From a virus, in IMG/VR virus record IMGVR_UViG_3300042914_004527, positions 1-47,780 of that record: a stretch of 47,780 bases of DNA; one strand, 5' to 3'. Both the position numbers and the translations under genes were made by a program. Shown here one piece after another: positions 1 through 6,753 of this stretch; the stretch's first letter is position 1, and the number at the start of each line of letters is the position of its first letter. The notes below the pieces were generated by a model. That model made no database searches, was not told the DNA's origin, and saw only the letters and a program-made list of their open reading frames with translations.

Positions 1-1
1 T

Positions 2-709
2 TTGTTTATGAGATCTAGTTTCAACATCCCAAAGTATGTAACCATGTCCTTTAACTTTTTCTCCGAAGTCTTGCATTATCATACTTCCAGGCATTACAAT
101 CGGTGTTTCTCTATTATACATAACGTCATATAAATGAATATCTCCACACATTACCACATCACAACCTTCAAATATAGTAACATCTTTGCCATCTTCAAAT
201 TCAAAACCTATGGCCGTTTTTAAACCAACCAAAGGATCATGATATAGTCCAATATAAGTTTTATCGTCACCATATTCTGCTCTTGCTTTTTCAATTTCAG
301 GTCTTTGGGATCCTTCCATATGCCCATAAACACACCAAACAACATTCTCATCTACATAACAACCAGTGTGTTTATAAAAAATAACATCTGGATTTTGCAT
401 ACTTTCAAATATAGGTGAAAGTGTGTCCATCCTGTCTAAATTGTTAACTAAAAAATCATGATTACCTAAAATAACAACTGTTTTTGCTATTTTAGTGCAT
501 TCATTAAAAAAATTAGTTACCATACTTATTAATTCTGGTGTTACGGTATTTTTAGAATGTACAATGTCACCAACAACAACAATACGTTCAGGTTTTTGTT
601 TTCGACATTCATCGAAAAATTTTTGAAATTGTTCCTTATATTCGTCATGCCTTTTGAAAAGACGAATGTGAAGGTCAGCGACGTGAATTATTTTTTGAAT
701 TTTATTCAT
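2..709 (-). CDS. 47: gp47/SbcD-like recombination nuclease, partial (C-terminus off the left edge)
   Basis: This is the phosphoesterase subunit of the phage Mre11/Rad50-type complex (T4 gp46/gp47), which resects DNA ends for recombination-dependent replication. It starts at ATG 709 and stays open for 236 codons to the window edge. The metallophosphoesterase motifs are visible in order: ADLH (Asp12, His14), GD at 47-48, GNHD at 82-85, His157 in YHDP, and GDIH at 189-192. The expected partner, gp46, would lie beyond the left edge. The start is separated from the divergent plus-strand operon by a 58-base AT-rich gap. The family call is secure because all metal-binding motifs are in order; the C-terminal capping region cannot be judged. 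Confidence 0.92.
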   Translation of the reverse strand, partial: MNKIQKIIHVADLHIRLFKRHDEYKEQFQKFFDECRKQKPERIVVVGDIVHSKNTVTPELISMVTNFFNECTKIAKTVVILGNHDFLVNNLDRMDTLSPIFESMQNPDVIFYKHTGCYVDENVVWCVYGHMEGSQRPEIEKARAEYGDDKTYIGLYHDPLVGLKTAIGFEFEDGKDVTIFEGCDVVMCGDIHLYDVMYNRETPIVMPGSMIMQDFGEKVKGHGYILWDVETRSHKQ

Positions 710-767
710 TTTTTTGTATATTTATGCAAATAATAAGAATTTAAAAATTAAGAGTAAATAATTTTAC
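710..767. promoter_or_regulatory. Divergent intergenic region between gp47 and the secreted-protein operon
   Basis: This 58-base AT-rich gap separates two divergently transcribed units and so must hold promoters for both, or be read through from outside. On the minus strand CATAAATATA lies about 9-18 bases before the gp47 start and resembles the T4 late promoter core TATAAATA. On the plus strand no clear element was identified. The role is inferred from position. Confidence 0.4.
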
Positions 768-1466
768 ATGTCAATAATTGATGATTACGATTGGGTACTA
801 AACCCCGAAGAAATTAAAAAAATAGATTTTGTTCCGGGTAGAAAATATGCAATCAAAAGCGGTAATAATTGGGATATTTTAATATTTCAGAAGTTTGACC
901 CTGAACACAGATTAGATTTTTATCAAAATAATAATAATGAAACTTATGAAGCTTACATTTTTAAAGATGAAGACGGTTACTCAACAAGTACTTTTGGTAA
1001 GTCACATCTTGAAGATTTAGCTTCCAAAGGCCTTGTTAAAGTTTTTAAAGAAGGTTTTTCTTGGAAAAATGAACTACATATTCAAAAAAGTTCTTTAGAT
1101 AGTAAAGGTTTACCGGTACTAAAAGGTAATTTTATTATTTTATTTTATAACGGTATTGATATTAAGGAAACCTATAAACTTCAAAAAAAATTATTTAAAT
1201 TAGGATTTTCTTGGTATGAACTTGGCCAAAATTTATTAACAAATAAAGAAGTTGATTCAAAAATTTTTACCATAGAATCTTTAAATTGGGATACTACAAA
1301 ATATACTTATGAAAAGATGGATGCCAACCAAAGAAATAAGAAATTATTATTAATATCAACTTTTAAAAACTTAGATGACGATAGAGATAAAGAAAGGCGT
1401 TTATCTTTTGTACATGATCACGATATTGAAGTTATTGATGGTTACGATTTATTATCCAAAATATGA
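768..1466 (+). CDS. Hypothetical cytoplasmic protein, first gene of the secreted-protein operon
   Basis: I do not recognise this 232-residue protein. It has no signal peptide or membrane segment and is acidic and lysine-rich like typical phage accessory proteins. The N-terminal part (residues 1-100) has a pattern of short beta strands. The C-terminal part ends in a charged stretch (KNLDDDRDKERRL) followed by hydrophobic strands. Its stop codon overlaps the start of the next gene in an ATGA junction, so it is probably translationally coupled to the secreted-protein genes downstream. That coupling suggests a shared operon but not a shared function. It differs from the following five genes in lacking an export signal. 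Confidence 0.75.
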   Translation: MSIIDDYDWVLNPEEIKKIDFVPGRKYAIKSGNNWDILIFQKFDPEHRLDFYQNNNNETYEAYIFKDEDGYSTSTFGKSHLEDLASKGLVKVFKEGFSWKNELHIQKSSLDSKGLPVLKGNFIILFYNGIDIKETYKLQKKLFKLGFSWYELGQNLLTNKEVDSKIFTIESLNWDTTKYTYEKMDANQRNKKLLLISTFKNLDDDRDKERRLSFVHDHDIEVIDGYDLLSKI

Positions 1467-2059
1467 AAAGATTTTTAGTAGTTATACTCATCTTAATTAG
1501 TAATTTTATTTACGGTCAATGTGTAGGTAACCAAACATTTACATTAAATCCACCTCCTCCAGCTGGTGGGTATACCCCAGGTACTGTAGTAACAGTGTGT
1601 TACACCATGAATGGTTGGCCAGGTTTAAATGTTGGTTCAAATTGGTTAGAAGGTTTCGATATTAACTTAGGCTCAGGTTGGACGAACCTACAGCAAATGG
1701 CAGCACCAGCAAATTGTGGGGGAGGTAGTGGGCAATGGGTATGGGTATTTAATAATCTAACACCAAATGGTGCGGTTGGGCCAGGTTGGTTTTTTGATTC
1801 TGGTATTAATGGCCCACTTAATGGCATCCCTTCCGATGATTGGGGAGATGAGGGAACAACTTGTGTTTGGAGTTTTTGCTTTCAAGTTACTGTTGCAAAT
1901 AGTTGTACACCACAAAGTTTGTTAATTCAAGTGACTGCAGGTGCTGACGGTACTTGGGGGAATTGGATTAATAACTCTTGTCCTACAGTGCCTTTTCCAA
2001 TTTACAATGGTGTAATAAACACTACATTACCTAATATAACAAATATAAGTCACAATTAA
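1463..2059 (+). CDS. Secreted protein with conserved C-terminal LPNITNISHN motif
   Basis: This 198-residue protein begins with a signal peptide (MKRFLVVILILISNFIYG, then QC). The mature part is glycine-, tryptophan- and cysteine-rich, with repeated GW and NW pairs and about seven cysteines that could form disulfides after export. Its composition resembles secreted proteins of free-living Bacteroidota, and its DNA looks richer in G and C than its neighbours, which suggests acquisition from a host. The last ten residues, LPNITNISHN, match the last ten of the protein at 3967-4527 (LPILSPIGHN). Both genes sit directly upstream of a gene encoding a T9SS sorting domain. Only three bases separate it from the next gene. 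The function is unknown; a surface or extracellular role is inferred. Confidence 0.8.
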   Translation: MKRFLVVILILISNFIYGQCVGNQTFTLNPPPPAGGYTPGTVVTVCYTMNGWPGLNVGSNWLEGFDINLGSGWTNLQQMAAPANCGGGSGQWVWVFNNLTPNGAVGPGWFFDSGINGPLNGIPSDDWGDEGTTCVWSFCFQVTVANSCTPQSLLIQVTAGADGTWGNWINNSCPTVPFPIYNGVINTTLPNITNISHN

Positions 2060-2062
2060 TTT

Positions 2063-3307
2063 ATGAAAAAGTTTTTACTATTTTTTTGCTTAATAACAAC
2101 CAATTTATTCGCCAATGAAATACCTAATCTATTGTGTATTGAACTACAAGGTAATAATAGTGCTGATGAAACTGTAATATATTTTGACCCATTAGGAAGT
2201 GATAGTTTCAATCTAAGCAGTGACGGTGTAAAGATGTTAGCGGCATTACCAGGTGTCCCAAGTATTTACACTATAATAGATAATGAAAAATTGGCCATCA
2301 ACGTTATGGGTCAATTAAATAAAGATTTTAAAATACCATTAGGCCTTTATATACAAACATTGGCAAATTACACAATAACAGTTTCTGACTTTAGTAGTTT
2401 TCCACCCAGTAGTATGATTTATATTGAAGATTCTATTACAGGTTTAAAACAAAACCTAAGAATAAACAACAGTGTTACTGTTTCACTAACTCCAGGTACA
2501 TTTAACAATAGGTTTTTTATACATATACACCCACCTCTTACTGTGGCGGGAATCGTAGAACCTTGCCAGGTACAATCTGTTTTACATGGTAGTGGTTTAA
2601 TTGTCACTCAATATTTAAGTAATTTTTTAGATGTTGATATCACTTTGATTAACTCAGAAAACGATACTTTGGGTACTGTTACCGATTTTAGTGGTGAATC
2701 TGATACGATATTTTTTTTATTGACATCTGGAAACTATAAAATGTTGTTACAAATAGATGGTTTTATAATAGAGGATTGGGTTACAATCCCAAATACTAAC
2801 TTTGTTAAAATACAATTTAATTACATAAATCCAATTATTGGAATAATAAATACCCCGATTATTTTTTATGCAACAATTATTAATGGAGTAAGTCAGATAT
2901 GGGATTTTGGTGATGGTTCAGCGGTTGACTCCACCATTTCAACAACGGTTTCACATGTTTATAACCAAGTTGGTACTTATGTTGTTAAATTAAAATCAAG
3001 CAATGGTATTTGTGTTTCCGAAGATTCGGTACTTGTTGAAATTTCGGATCCATCTGGTTTTTTTTCAGAAACAAATAAAACTGTAGATGTTTTTACTGAT
3101 AGAAATTTTATTTTTTTAAATTTTAAAAATGTCACAGAAAAAAGTGGTGATATTAAAATTTACAATATAACTGGCCAATGTGTTAAAAAATTTAACAATA
3201 TTTTATTTGTTGGTACACAAACTTTTGAAGTCGGTGACATTGTTTCTGGTAATTATATAGTTACAATAGGTAATAACATAACAAAACGTATTCTTATGAT
3301 AAATTAA
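2063..3307 (+). CDS. Secreted PKD-domain protein with type A T9SS C-terminal sorting domain
   Basis: This 414-residue protein has a signal peptide (MKKFLLFFCLITTNLFA). It contains a PKD-type beta-sandwich around residues 265-330, recognisable by WDFGDGS followed by the HVYNQVGTYVVKL strand. Residues about 340-414 look like a type A (Por secretion system) C-terminal sorting domain: a short strand, IKIYNITGQCVKKF, a VGxxTFEVGDIVSGNYIV segment and a terminal KRILMIN. Such domains direct export across the outer membrane through the T9SS of Bacteroidota and attachment to the surface. Phages do not encode a T9SS, so this product would depend on the host machinery. It lies in a tight operon with other secreted proteins. 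The domain call is confident; a role in adhesion or exclusion is inference. Confidence 0.85.
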   Translation: MKKFLLFFCLITTNLFANEIPNLLCIELQGNNSADETVIYFDPLGSDSFNLSSDGVKMLAALPGVPSIYTIIDNEKLAINVMGQLNKDFKIPLGLYIQTLANYTITVSDFSSFPPSSMIYIEDSITGLKQNLRINNSVTVSLTPGTFNNRFFIHIHPPLTVAGIVEPCQVQSVLHGSGLIVTQYLSNFLDVDITLINSENDTLGTVTDFSGESDTIFFLLTSGNYKMLLQIDGFIIEDWVTIPNTNFVKIQFNYINPIIGIINTPIIFYATIINGVSQIWDFGDGSAVDSTISTTVSHVYNQVGTYVVKLKSSNGICVSEDSVLVEISDPSGFFSETNKTVDVFTDRNFIFLNFKNVTEKSGDIKIYNITGQCVKKFNNILFVGTQTFEVGDIVSGNYIVTIGNNITKRILMIN

Positions 3308-3318
3308 AAAAAATAAAA

Positions 3319-3849
3319 ATGACAGCACTTAGAACTTTAATTACTACAATGTTTTTTCTGTGTTTAAATATGATTTATGCGCAATGTGACAGTGTACATG
3401 AAATTACTTCTACAAAATTAATTAGTGATAATGCTGAAGAAGTTGAGTTTTCATTATGTTATGAAGATAGCTCTGATTTTTTGATCGTAAAGCAATACTA
3501 TAAAAATAAATCAAGTTTATTAGAACCAAAATTAATTAAAAACACTTTTGAGGGTGACTATTTGTTACAAAACAAACGTCTTATTCTATTCACCACAGAC
3601 AAAAGTAAATTCCAATTAAAATTAGTTAAAGAAGAAAAAACTTTTAATTTTTTAGAAAACGATGATGTGGTTGTTTATTCCTATTATGAGGCCTCACGAA
3701 AAAAACTTAAATTTATTTTATTAAATAACGTAAATCTTATTGATATTGTAAAAGACAATGAAATACAAACTTTTGAGATAACATACCCAAAAGCAGTGGA
3801 ACTTTATCAAATGACTTATCAATATTTTAAATGGAAAGGATGGAAATAA
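3319..3849 (+). CDS. Secreted protein of unknown function
   Basis: This 176-residue protein has a signal peptide ending near MIYAQ (residues 18-22), followed by a single early cysteine (CDS). The mature part is mostly predicted beta strand, with alternating hydrophobic and charged residues (KLISDNAEEVEFSLCYED, KFQLKLVKEEKTFNFL). It has no T9SS sorting domain and lacks the C-terminal LPxxSxIxHN motif of its neighbours, so a periplasmic location is as likely as export. Because QC follows the signal, a lipoprotein was considered, but there is no clear lipobox. I do not recognise the family. Confidence 0.75.
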   Translation: MTALRTLITTMFFLCLNMIYAQCDSVHEITSTKLISDNAEEVEFSLCYEDSSDFLIVKQYYKNKSSLLEPKLIKNTFEGDYLLQNKRLILFTTDKSKFQLKLVKEEKTFNFLENDDVVVYSYYEASRKKLKFILLNNVNLIDIVKDNEIQTFEITYPKAVELYQMTYQYFKWKGWK

Positions 3850-3963
3850 ATGGCTAAAAAAAGAAAAATCAAAAAAATAAAAAGAAAGCTTTTAAAACTT
3901 TTATCGGAAGTGAGTAAGCAGCTTAAATTAATACCGCCTAAATATTGGAATAAACAATTTTAA
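3850..3963 (+). CDS. Small basic peptide, 37 residues
   Basis: An ATG immediately after the preceding stop opens a 37-codon frame ending at TAA 3961-3963, four bases before the next gene. The product begins MAKKRKIKKIKRKLLKLL and is strongly basic, with a possible amphipathic helix over residues 4-25. Tight packing between two genes of the operon supports it as real rather than chance. It has no signal peptide, unlike its neighbours. A cationic membrane-active or nucleic-acid-binding peptide is possible, but nothing in the sequence decides this. Confidence 0.55.
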   Translation: MAKKRKIKKIKRKLLKLLSEVSKQLKLIPPKYWNKQF

Positions 3964-3966
3964 AAT

Positions 3967-4527
3967 ATGAAAAAACTATTATTACTACTATTATTCTCAA
4001 AAACTGTTATGGCCCAATTAACAACGGTAAACCCAGATACAGTTTGTTACTCGTCAACCGGTGTTTCAATTTATGAGGTACCAAACACACCAGGACTTAC
4101 TTACAATTGGACTGTTGTTAGTCCTGGCGTTATTACATCAGGTCCTGGTACAAATCAAATAACAGTAGATTGGTCGACCGCTAACCCTGGTTTAATACCA
4201 AACGCTGTCCAAGTTCAAGCTAGTAATTCTGTCGGTTGTTTAAGCCCTTTAGTTACTTTGGATGTTTTTATTTATGACGTAAACCCAATAGTAGTTACTT
4301 TAAATGACATGTGTGAAGACGCTCCTTGCCAAAATTTAATAGCGAATCCAGCAGGTGGTACTTGGTCGGGAACTGGTGTTTTTGGTACAACATTTTGTCC
4401 TGTTAATAGTGGTGCTGGTTCTTTTAATATAACTTATACTTATAATAACGCTGGTTGTACCTTTACAACAATAATAAACGTAAATGTTATGCAATTACCG
4501 ATATTGTCACCAATAGGCCATAATTAA
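3967..4527 (+). CDS. Secreted PKD-like protein with C-terminal LPILSPIGHN motif
   Basis: This 186-residue protein has a signal peptide (MKKLLLLLLFSKTVMAQ). Residues about 20-100 form an Ig/PKD-like beta-sandwich typical of Bacteroidota surface proteins (YNWTVVSPGVIT, GTNQITVDWS, VQVQASNSVGC). A second repeat-like segment follows around 108-172 (CEDAPCQNLIANPAGGTWSG, GSFNITYTYNNAGC). The C-terminus LPILSPIGHN matches that of the protein at 1463-2059. One base separates its stop from the next gene, which carries a type B T9SS sorting domain. This repeats the arrangement seen upstream: motif-bearing secreted protein, then sorting-domain protein. The PKD-like call is confident; the meaning of the C-terminal motif is unknown. 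Confidence 0.8.
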   Translation: MKKLLLLLLFSKTVMAQLTTVNPDTVCYSSTGVSIYEVPNTPGLTYNWTVVSPGVITSGPGTNQITVDWSTANPGLIPNAVQVQASNSVGCLSPLVTLDVFIYDVNPIVVTLNDMCEDAPCQNLIANPAGGTWSGTGVFGTTFCPVNSGAGSFNITYTYNNAGCTFTTIINVNVMQLPILSPIGHN

Positions 4528-4528
4528 T

Positions 4529-5104
4529 ATGCGATTAATTTTATTACTTTTCTTATTTATAAATTTCAATCTTTATTCACAAAACCAAACAATAGAATTA
4601 TGTGAAGATAGTAACAATACTTTTACATACAATTCGATTGGTTCGCCTGATTGTGAATATTATTGGGAAATTAAATTAAACAATTGGCCAATCTTTTCTT
4701 TTACGGGTAAAGAAATGACATATACCTTTAAGGATGTTGGTGATTATAAAATAATTCTTTTTTCTGAAAACACATTATATTGTAGGTCTGAACCTGAAAT
4801 TTACGATGTTAAAGTAATAAATTGTAGAATCCCGATTATCACAATACCAAACGCTTTTACACCAAATAGTAATAATCTCAATGATATTTGGCAACCAATA
4901 TCTTCTTACATGGCAGAAATAAAAATTTTTGTTTACAATAAATGGGGTGGTTTGGTTTTTGCAACTGAAAATTTTAATGACTTTTGGGATGGAAAACTTA
5001 ACGGTGATGATTGCCCATCTGGTGTCTATGTTTATTATGTTGAATATAAAACAATTAAAGGTTTTAACGGATATAAAAGAGGTACCGTAACTTTATACCG
5101 TTAA
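4529..5104 (+). CDS. Secreted protein with type B (gliding-motility-associated) T9SS C-terminal domain
   Basis: This 191-residue protein has a signal peptide (MRLILLLFLFINFNLYSQ), one PKD-like domain (residues about 25-95) and a textbook type B T9SS sorting domain from about residue 105 to the end. The landmarks are IPNAFTPNSNNLNDIW, IFVYNKWGGLVF, FWDGKLNGDDCPSGVYVYYV and the terminal GTVTLYR. In Flavobacterium this domain class is found on SprB and related surface adhesins exported by the T9SS. The protein is short: little more than a carrier domain plus one PKD unit. Its 3' end overlaps the convergent minus-strand Mom-like gene by 12 bases. Surface display through the host T9SS is inferred from the domain. 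Confidence 0.9.
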   Translation: MRLILLLFLFINFNLYSQNQTIELCEDSNNTFTYNSIGSPDCEYYWEIKLNNWPIFSFTGKEMTYTFKDVGDYKIILFSENTLYCRSEPEIYDVKVINCRIPIITIPNAFTPNSNNLNDIWQPISSYMAEIKIFVYNKWGGLVFATENFNDFWDGKLNGDDCPSGVYVYYVEYKTIKGFNGYKRGTVTLYR

Positions 5105-5884
5105 TTTTTTATGTGAATTAACATTTTTCTGGTTATATTCAACAACACTTAAATCCATTTCAGGTTTTCCAATTAGATTGACATAAACACCTTTTCCTGT
5201 TTGTTCTTTCCACAATAAATCACCTTCTTTTGGGTATTTTTGTTGCCAATCAACTGTGGAATTTTTTTCTAATATTTTTTTCGCTTCTTTATTTAAAGGG
5301 TAAATATATCTAAATTGTTTGCCTCTAACTCTTCGAATGCCTTTAAATGCCATAAAATCTGGTGTCATCCAAAATAATTTATCTTTACCCACAAATTCTG
5401 CGTTTTCAATTAAAAGAGCTTTTGAACTTCTAGGATGTATTTTTTCACCAGTTGCTGAAATGTAAATATCAGTCCAAATAAAACCACCATAATTAAAATT
5501 AGACCCTTGGTAAACATATCCCACTTTTCCAACAATACCATCTGCCCAAGTATATAAAAACTTTTTTTCAGGCAGATTTTTCTTCATCCATTTAACAACT
5601 GCGGATAACATTTGAGATTCTGAATTTTTAGGCATTTTTTCATCCATACACATTTTACCAATCTCATAATAATCTTCTGACTTTAAATCAGGAAATAATT
5701 TTTTAATTGTTTGTAATGGTTGTGTTCCCCAACCTAATGTTATAACACCCACCAACTCTTCATCCAGAAAGCAACCCAACCAATGTTTGGTTAATTTTGG
5801 CATTACTTTTGAATAATGTCTTTCTTGAATAAAATCTGTCGCAATAACCCGATTAACTTCTTTTATTTGAAACTGATATTTCAT
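5093..5884 (-). CDS. Mom-like DNA adenine modification protein (GNAT-like fold)
   Basis: The product resembles the Mu Mom family, which converts adenine in DNA to a carbamoylmethyl-type derivative and so shields phage DNA from restriction. Family landmarks near the N-terminus are FIQERHYSKVMP and LVGVITLGWGTQP. Further on come YYEIGKMCMDEKMPKNSES, then FLYTWADG with KVGYVYQGSNFNYGG, the order found in Mom proteins. A basic C-terminal extension (HPRSS, RRVRGKQFRYIYPL) may contact DNA. An in-frame TTG lies at 5893, but ATG 5884, one base after the upstream stop, is the better start and gives 263 residues. It sits in a four-gene module with a P-loop ATPase and a DUF4338-like protein. The family call is fairly confident; activity is inferred. 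Confidence 0.65.
   Translation of the reverse strand: MKYQFQIKEVNRVIATDFIQERHYSKVMPKLTKHWLGCFLDEELVGVITLGWGTQPLQTIKKLFPDLKSEDYYEIGKMCMDEKMPKNSESQMLSAVVKWMKKNLPEKKFLYTWADGIVGKVGYVYQGSNFNYGGFIWTDIYISATGEKIHPRSSKALLIENAEFVGKDKLFWMTPDFMAFKGIRRVRGKQFRYIYPLNKEAKKILEKNSTVDWQQKYPKEGDLLWKEQTGKGVYVNLIGKPEMDLSVVEYNQKNVNSHKKLTV
5100..5130 (+). terminator. Possible weak terminator between convergent genes
   Basis: GTTAATT (5100-5106) can pair with AATTAAC (5116-5122), with a nine-base loop, followed by ATTTTTCT. The stem is AT-rich and lies inside the 3' end of the opposing gene, so it is only a weak candidate for stopping the plus-strand operon. Confidence 0.3.
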
Positions 5885-5885
5885 C

Positions 5886-6503
5886 TTAAACAAAACTATG
5901 TTTTTTAACCCACTTTAATATCCAATTTTCTTCTGGCCCCAAGACGTTAATACCTATTGTTTCCATGTATGATGCCCATTCATTAAGAACGTATTCTCTA
6001 GTATAAATTTCAAAACCTTCTTGTTCCCTAAGCCTAACTTCAGTCCAAGGGTTAAAAAATTTAATATTAATGTTATTATTTAAACAATGATTGGTTATCA
6101 TATTGATTGTCGATTTTTTTTGACAGGGTGTCGTACAATAGTAACCATTGGTAATTATATTATTGTTTAATAAAATTTTTTGTGGTTCCATTGATGAGAA
6201 ATCATCAAAAAAATAATAGTCTATATTACTACCAAATGTTGGCCTAACATCTGTTGTAACAATAATAGAACCTAAATAGTGGTCATTAATTAAAAGTTTA
6301 AATTTATCATCACTACCTACAAAATTTTGACTTAAAGTATTAAAAAATAATCTACCAATTTTTTCTTTTAAATTTTTACCTCTAGCTATATTTGGTGTTA
6401 CAATGGCAACTTTATTACCACAATTATTTCTTAAATAATCTATTACAGCTTCTATTAACCTACTACTTTTACCTGATTGTCTAGGAGAAATTTCAACGTA
6501 CAT
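5886..6503 (-). CDS. Small P-loop ATPase, terminase/helicase-like core
   Basis: This 205-residue protein has a Walker A motif at its start (PRQSGKSS, residues 7-14) and a Walker B-like motif at 96-101 (YYFFDD). It also has a conserved VAIVTPN strand near 32-38 and VTTDVRP near 82-88. This order resembles the ATPase core of large terminase subunits and of superfamily 2 helicases, but there is no nuclease domain, and at about 200 residues it is far shorter than either. It is the middle gene of the Mom-like/DUF4338-like module, with overlap or one-base spacing on both sides. A motor or switch serving DNA modification is possible; a captured terminase fragment is the alternative. Confidence 0.6.
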   Translation of the reverse strand: MYVEISPRQSGKSSRLIEAVIDYLRNNCGNKVAIVTPNIARGKNLKEKIGRLFFNTLSQNFVGSDDKFKLLINDHYLGSIIVTTDVRPTFGSNIDYYFFDDFSSMEPQKILLNNNIITNGYYCTTPCQKKSTINMITNHCLNNNINIKFFNPWTEVRLREQEGFEIYTREYVLNEWASYMETIGINVLGPEENWILKWVKKHSFV

Positions 6504-6753
6504 TTAAATTATGTTCTTTAATATTTTTTTGTAATATAAACGCACCATTAACACTAATACTACCTTCATCTAATAATGTTTTTAAATAGTGGTAATTTAC
6601 TGACCATTTATCTATTAAAACATCATCCTCACCTCTTAATAAAGTAACCCAACGGATGCTCTTTTCTTTTGGTGGGTCAATATCTAAAACGGTATGTACT
6701 TCCTTGAAGTCTTTCCATTTTAAAGTATCACCTATTTTAATCTCTAATTCCAT
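6493..6753 (-). CDS. Small hypothetical protein of the DNA-modification module
   Basis: I do not recognise this 86-residue protein. It is mostly beta strand at the start (LEIKIGDTLKWKDFKEVHTV), which resembles a small SH3-like or tudor-like barrel common in phage accessory proteins. Its start overlaps the stop of the upstream DUF4338-like gene in a TAATG junction, and its end overlaps the downstream ATPase gene by 11 bases. Translational coupling to both neighbours is therefore likely. Confidence 0.65.
   Translation of the reverse strand: MELEIKIGDTLKWKDFKEVHTVLDIDPPKEKSIRWVTLLRGEDDVLIDKWSVNYHYLKTLLDEGSISVNGAFILQKNIKEHNLNVR

Noticed and set aside
1463-4527. Intein-like HN ends on the two secreted proteins
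   Set aside because: The C-termini end in His-Asn, but no other intein block is present, both proteins stop right there and there is no downstream extein in frame.
1463-5104. Contaminating host DNA in the assembly
   Set aside because: The operon is joined by an ATGA overlap to a phage-like gene and overlaps the convergent Mom-like gene; SprB-like repeats also occur deep in the structural block. Only read depth could settle it fully.
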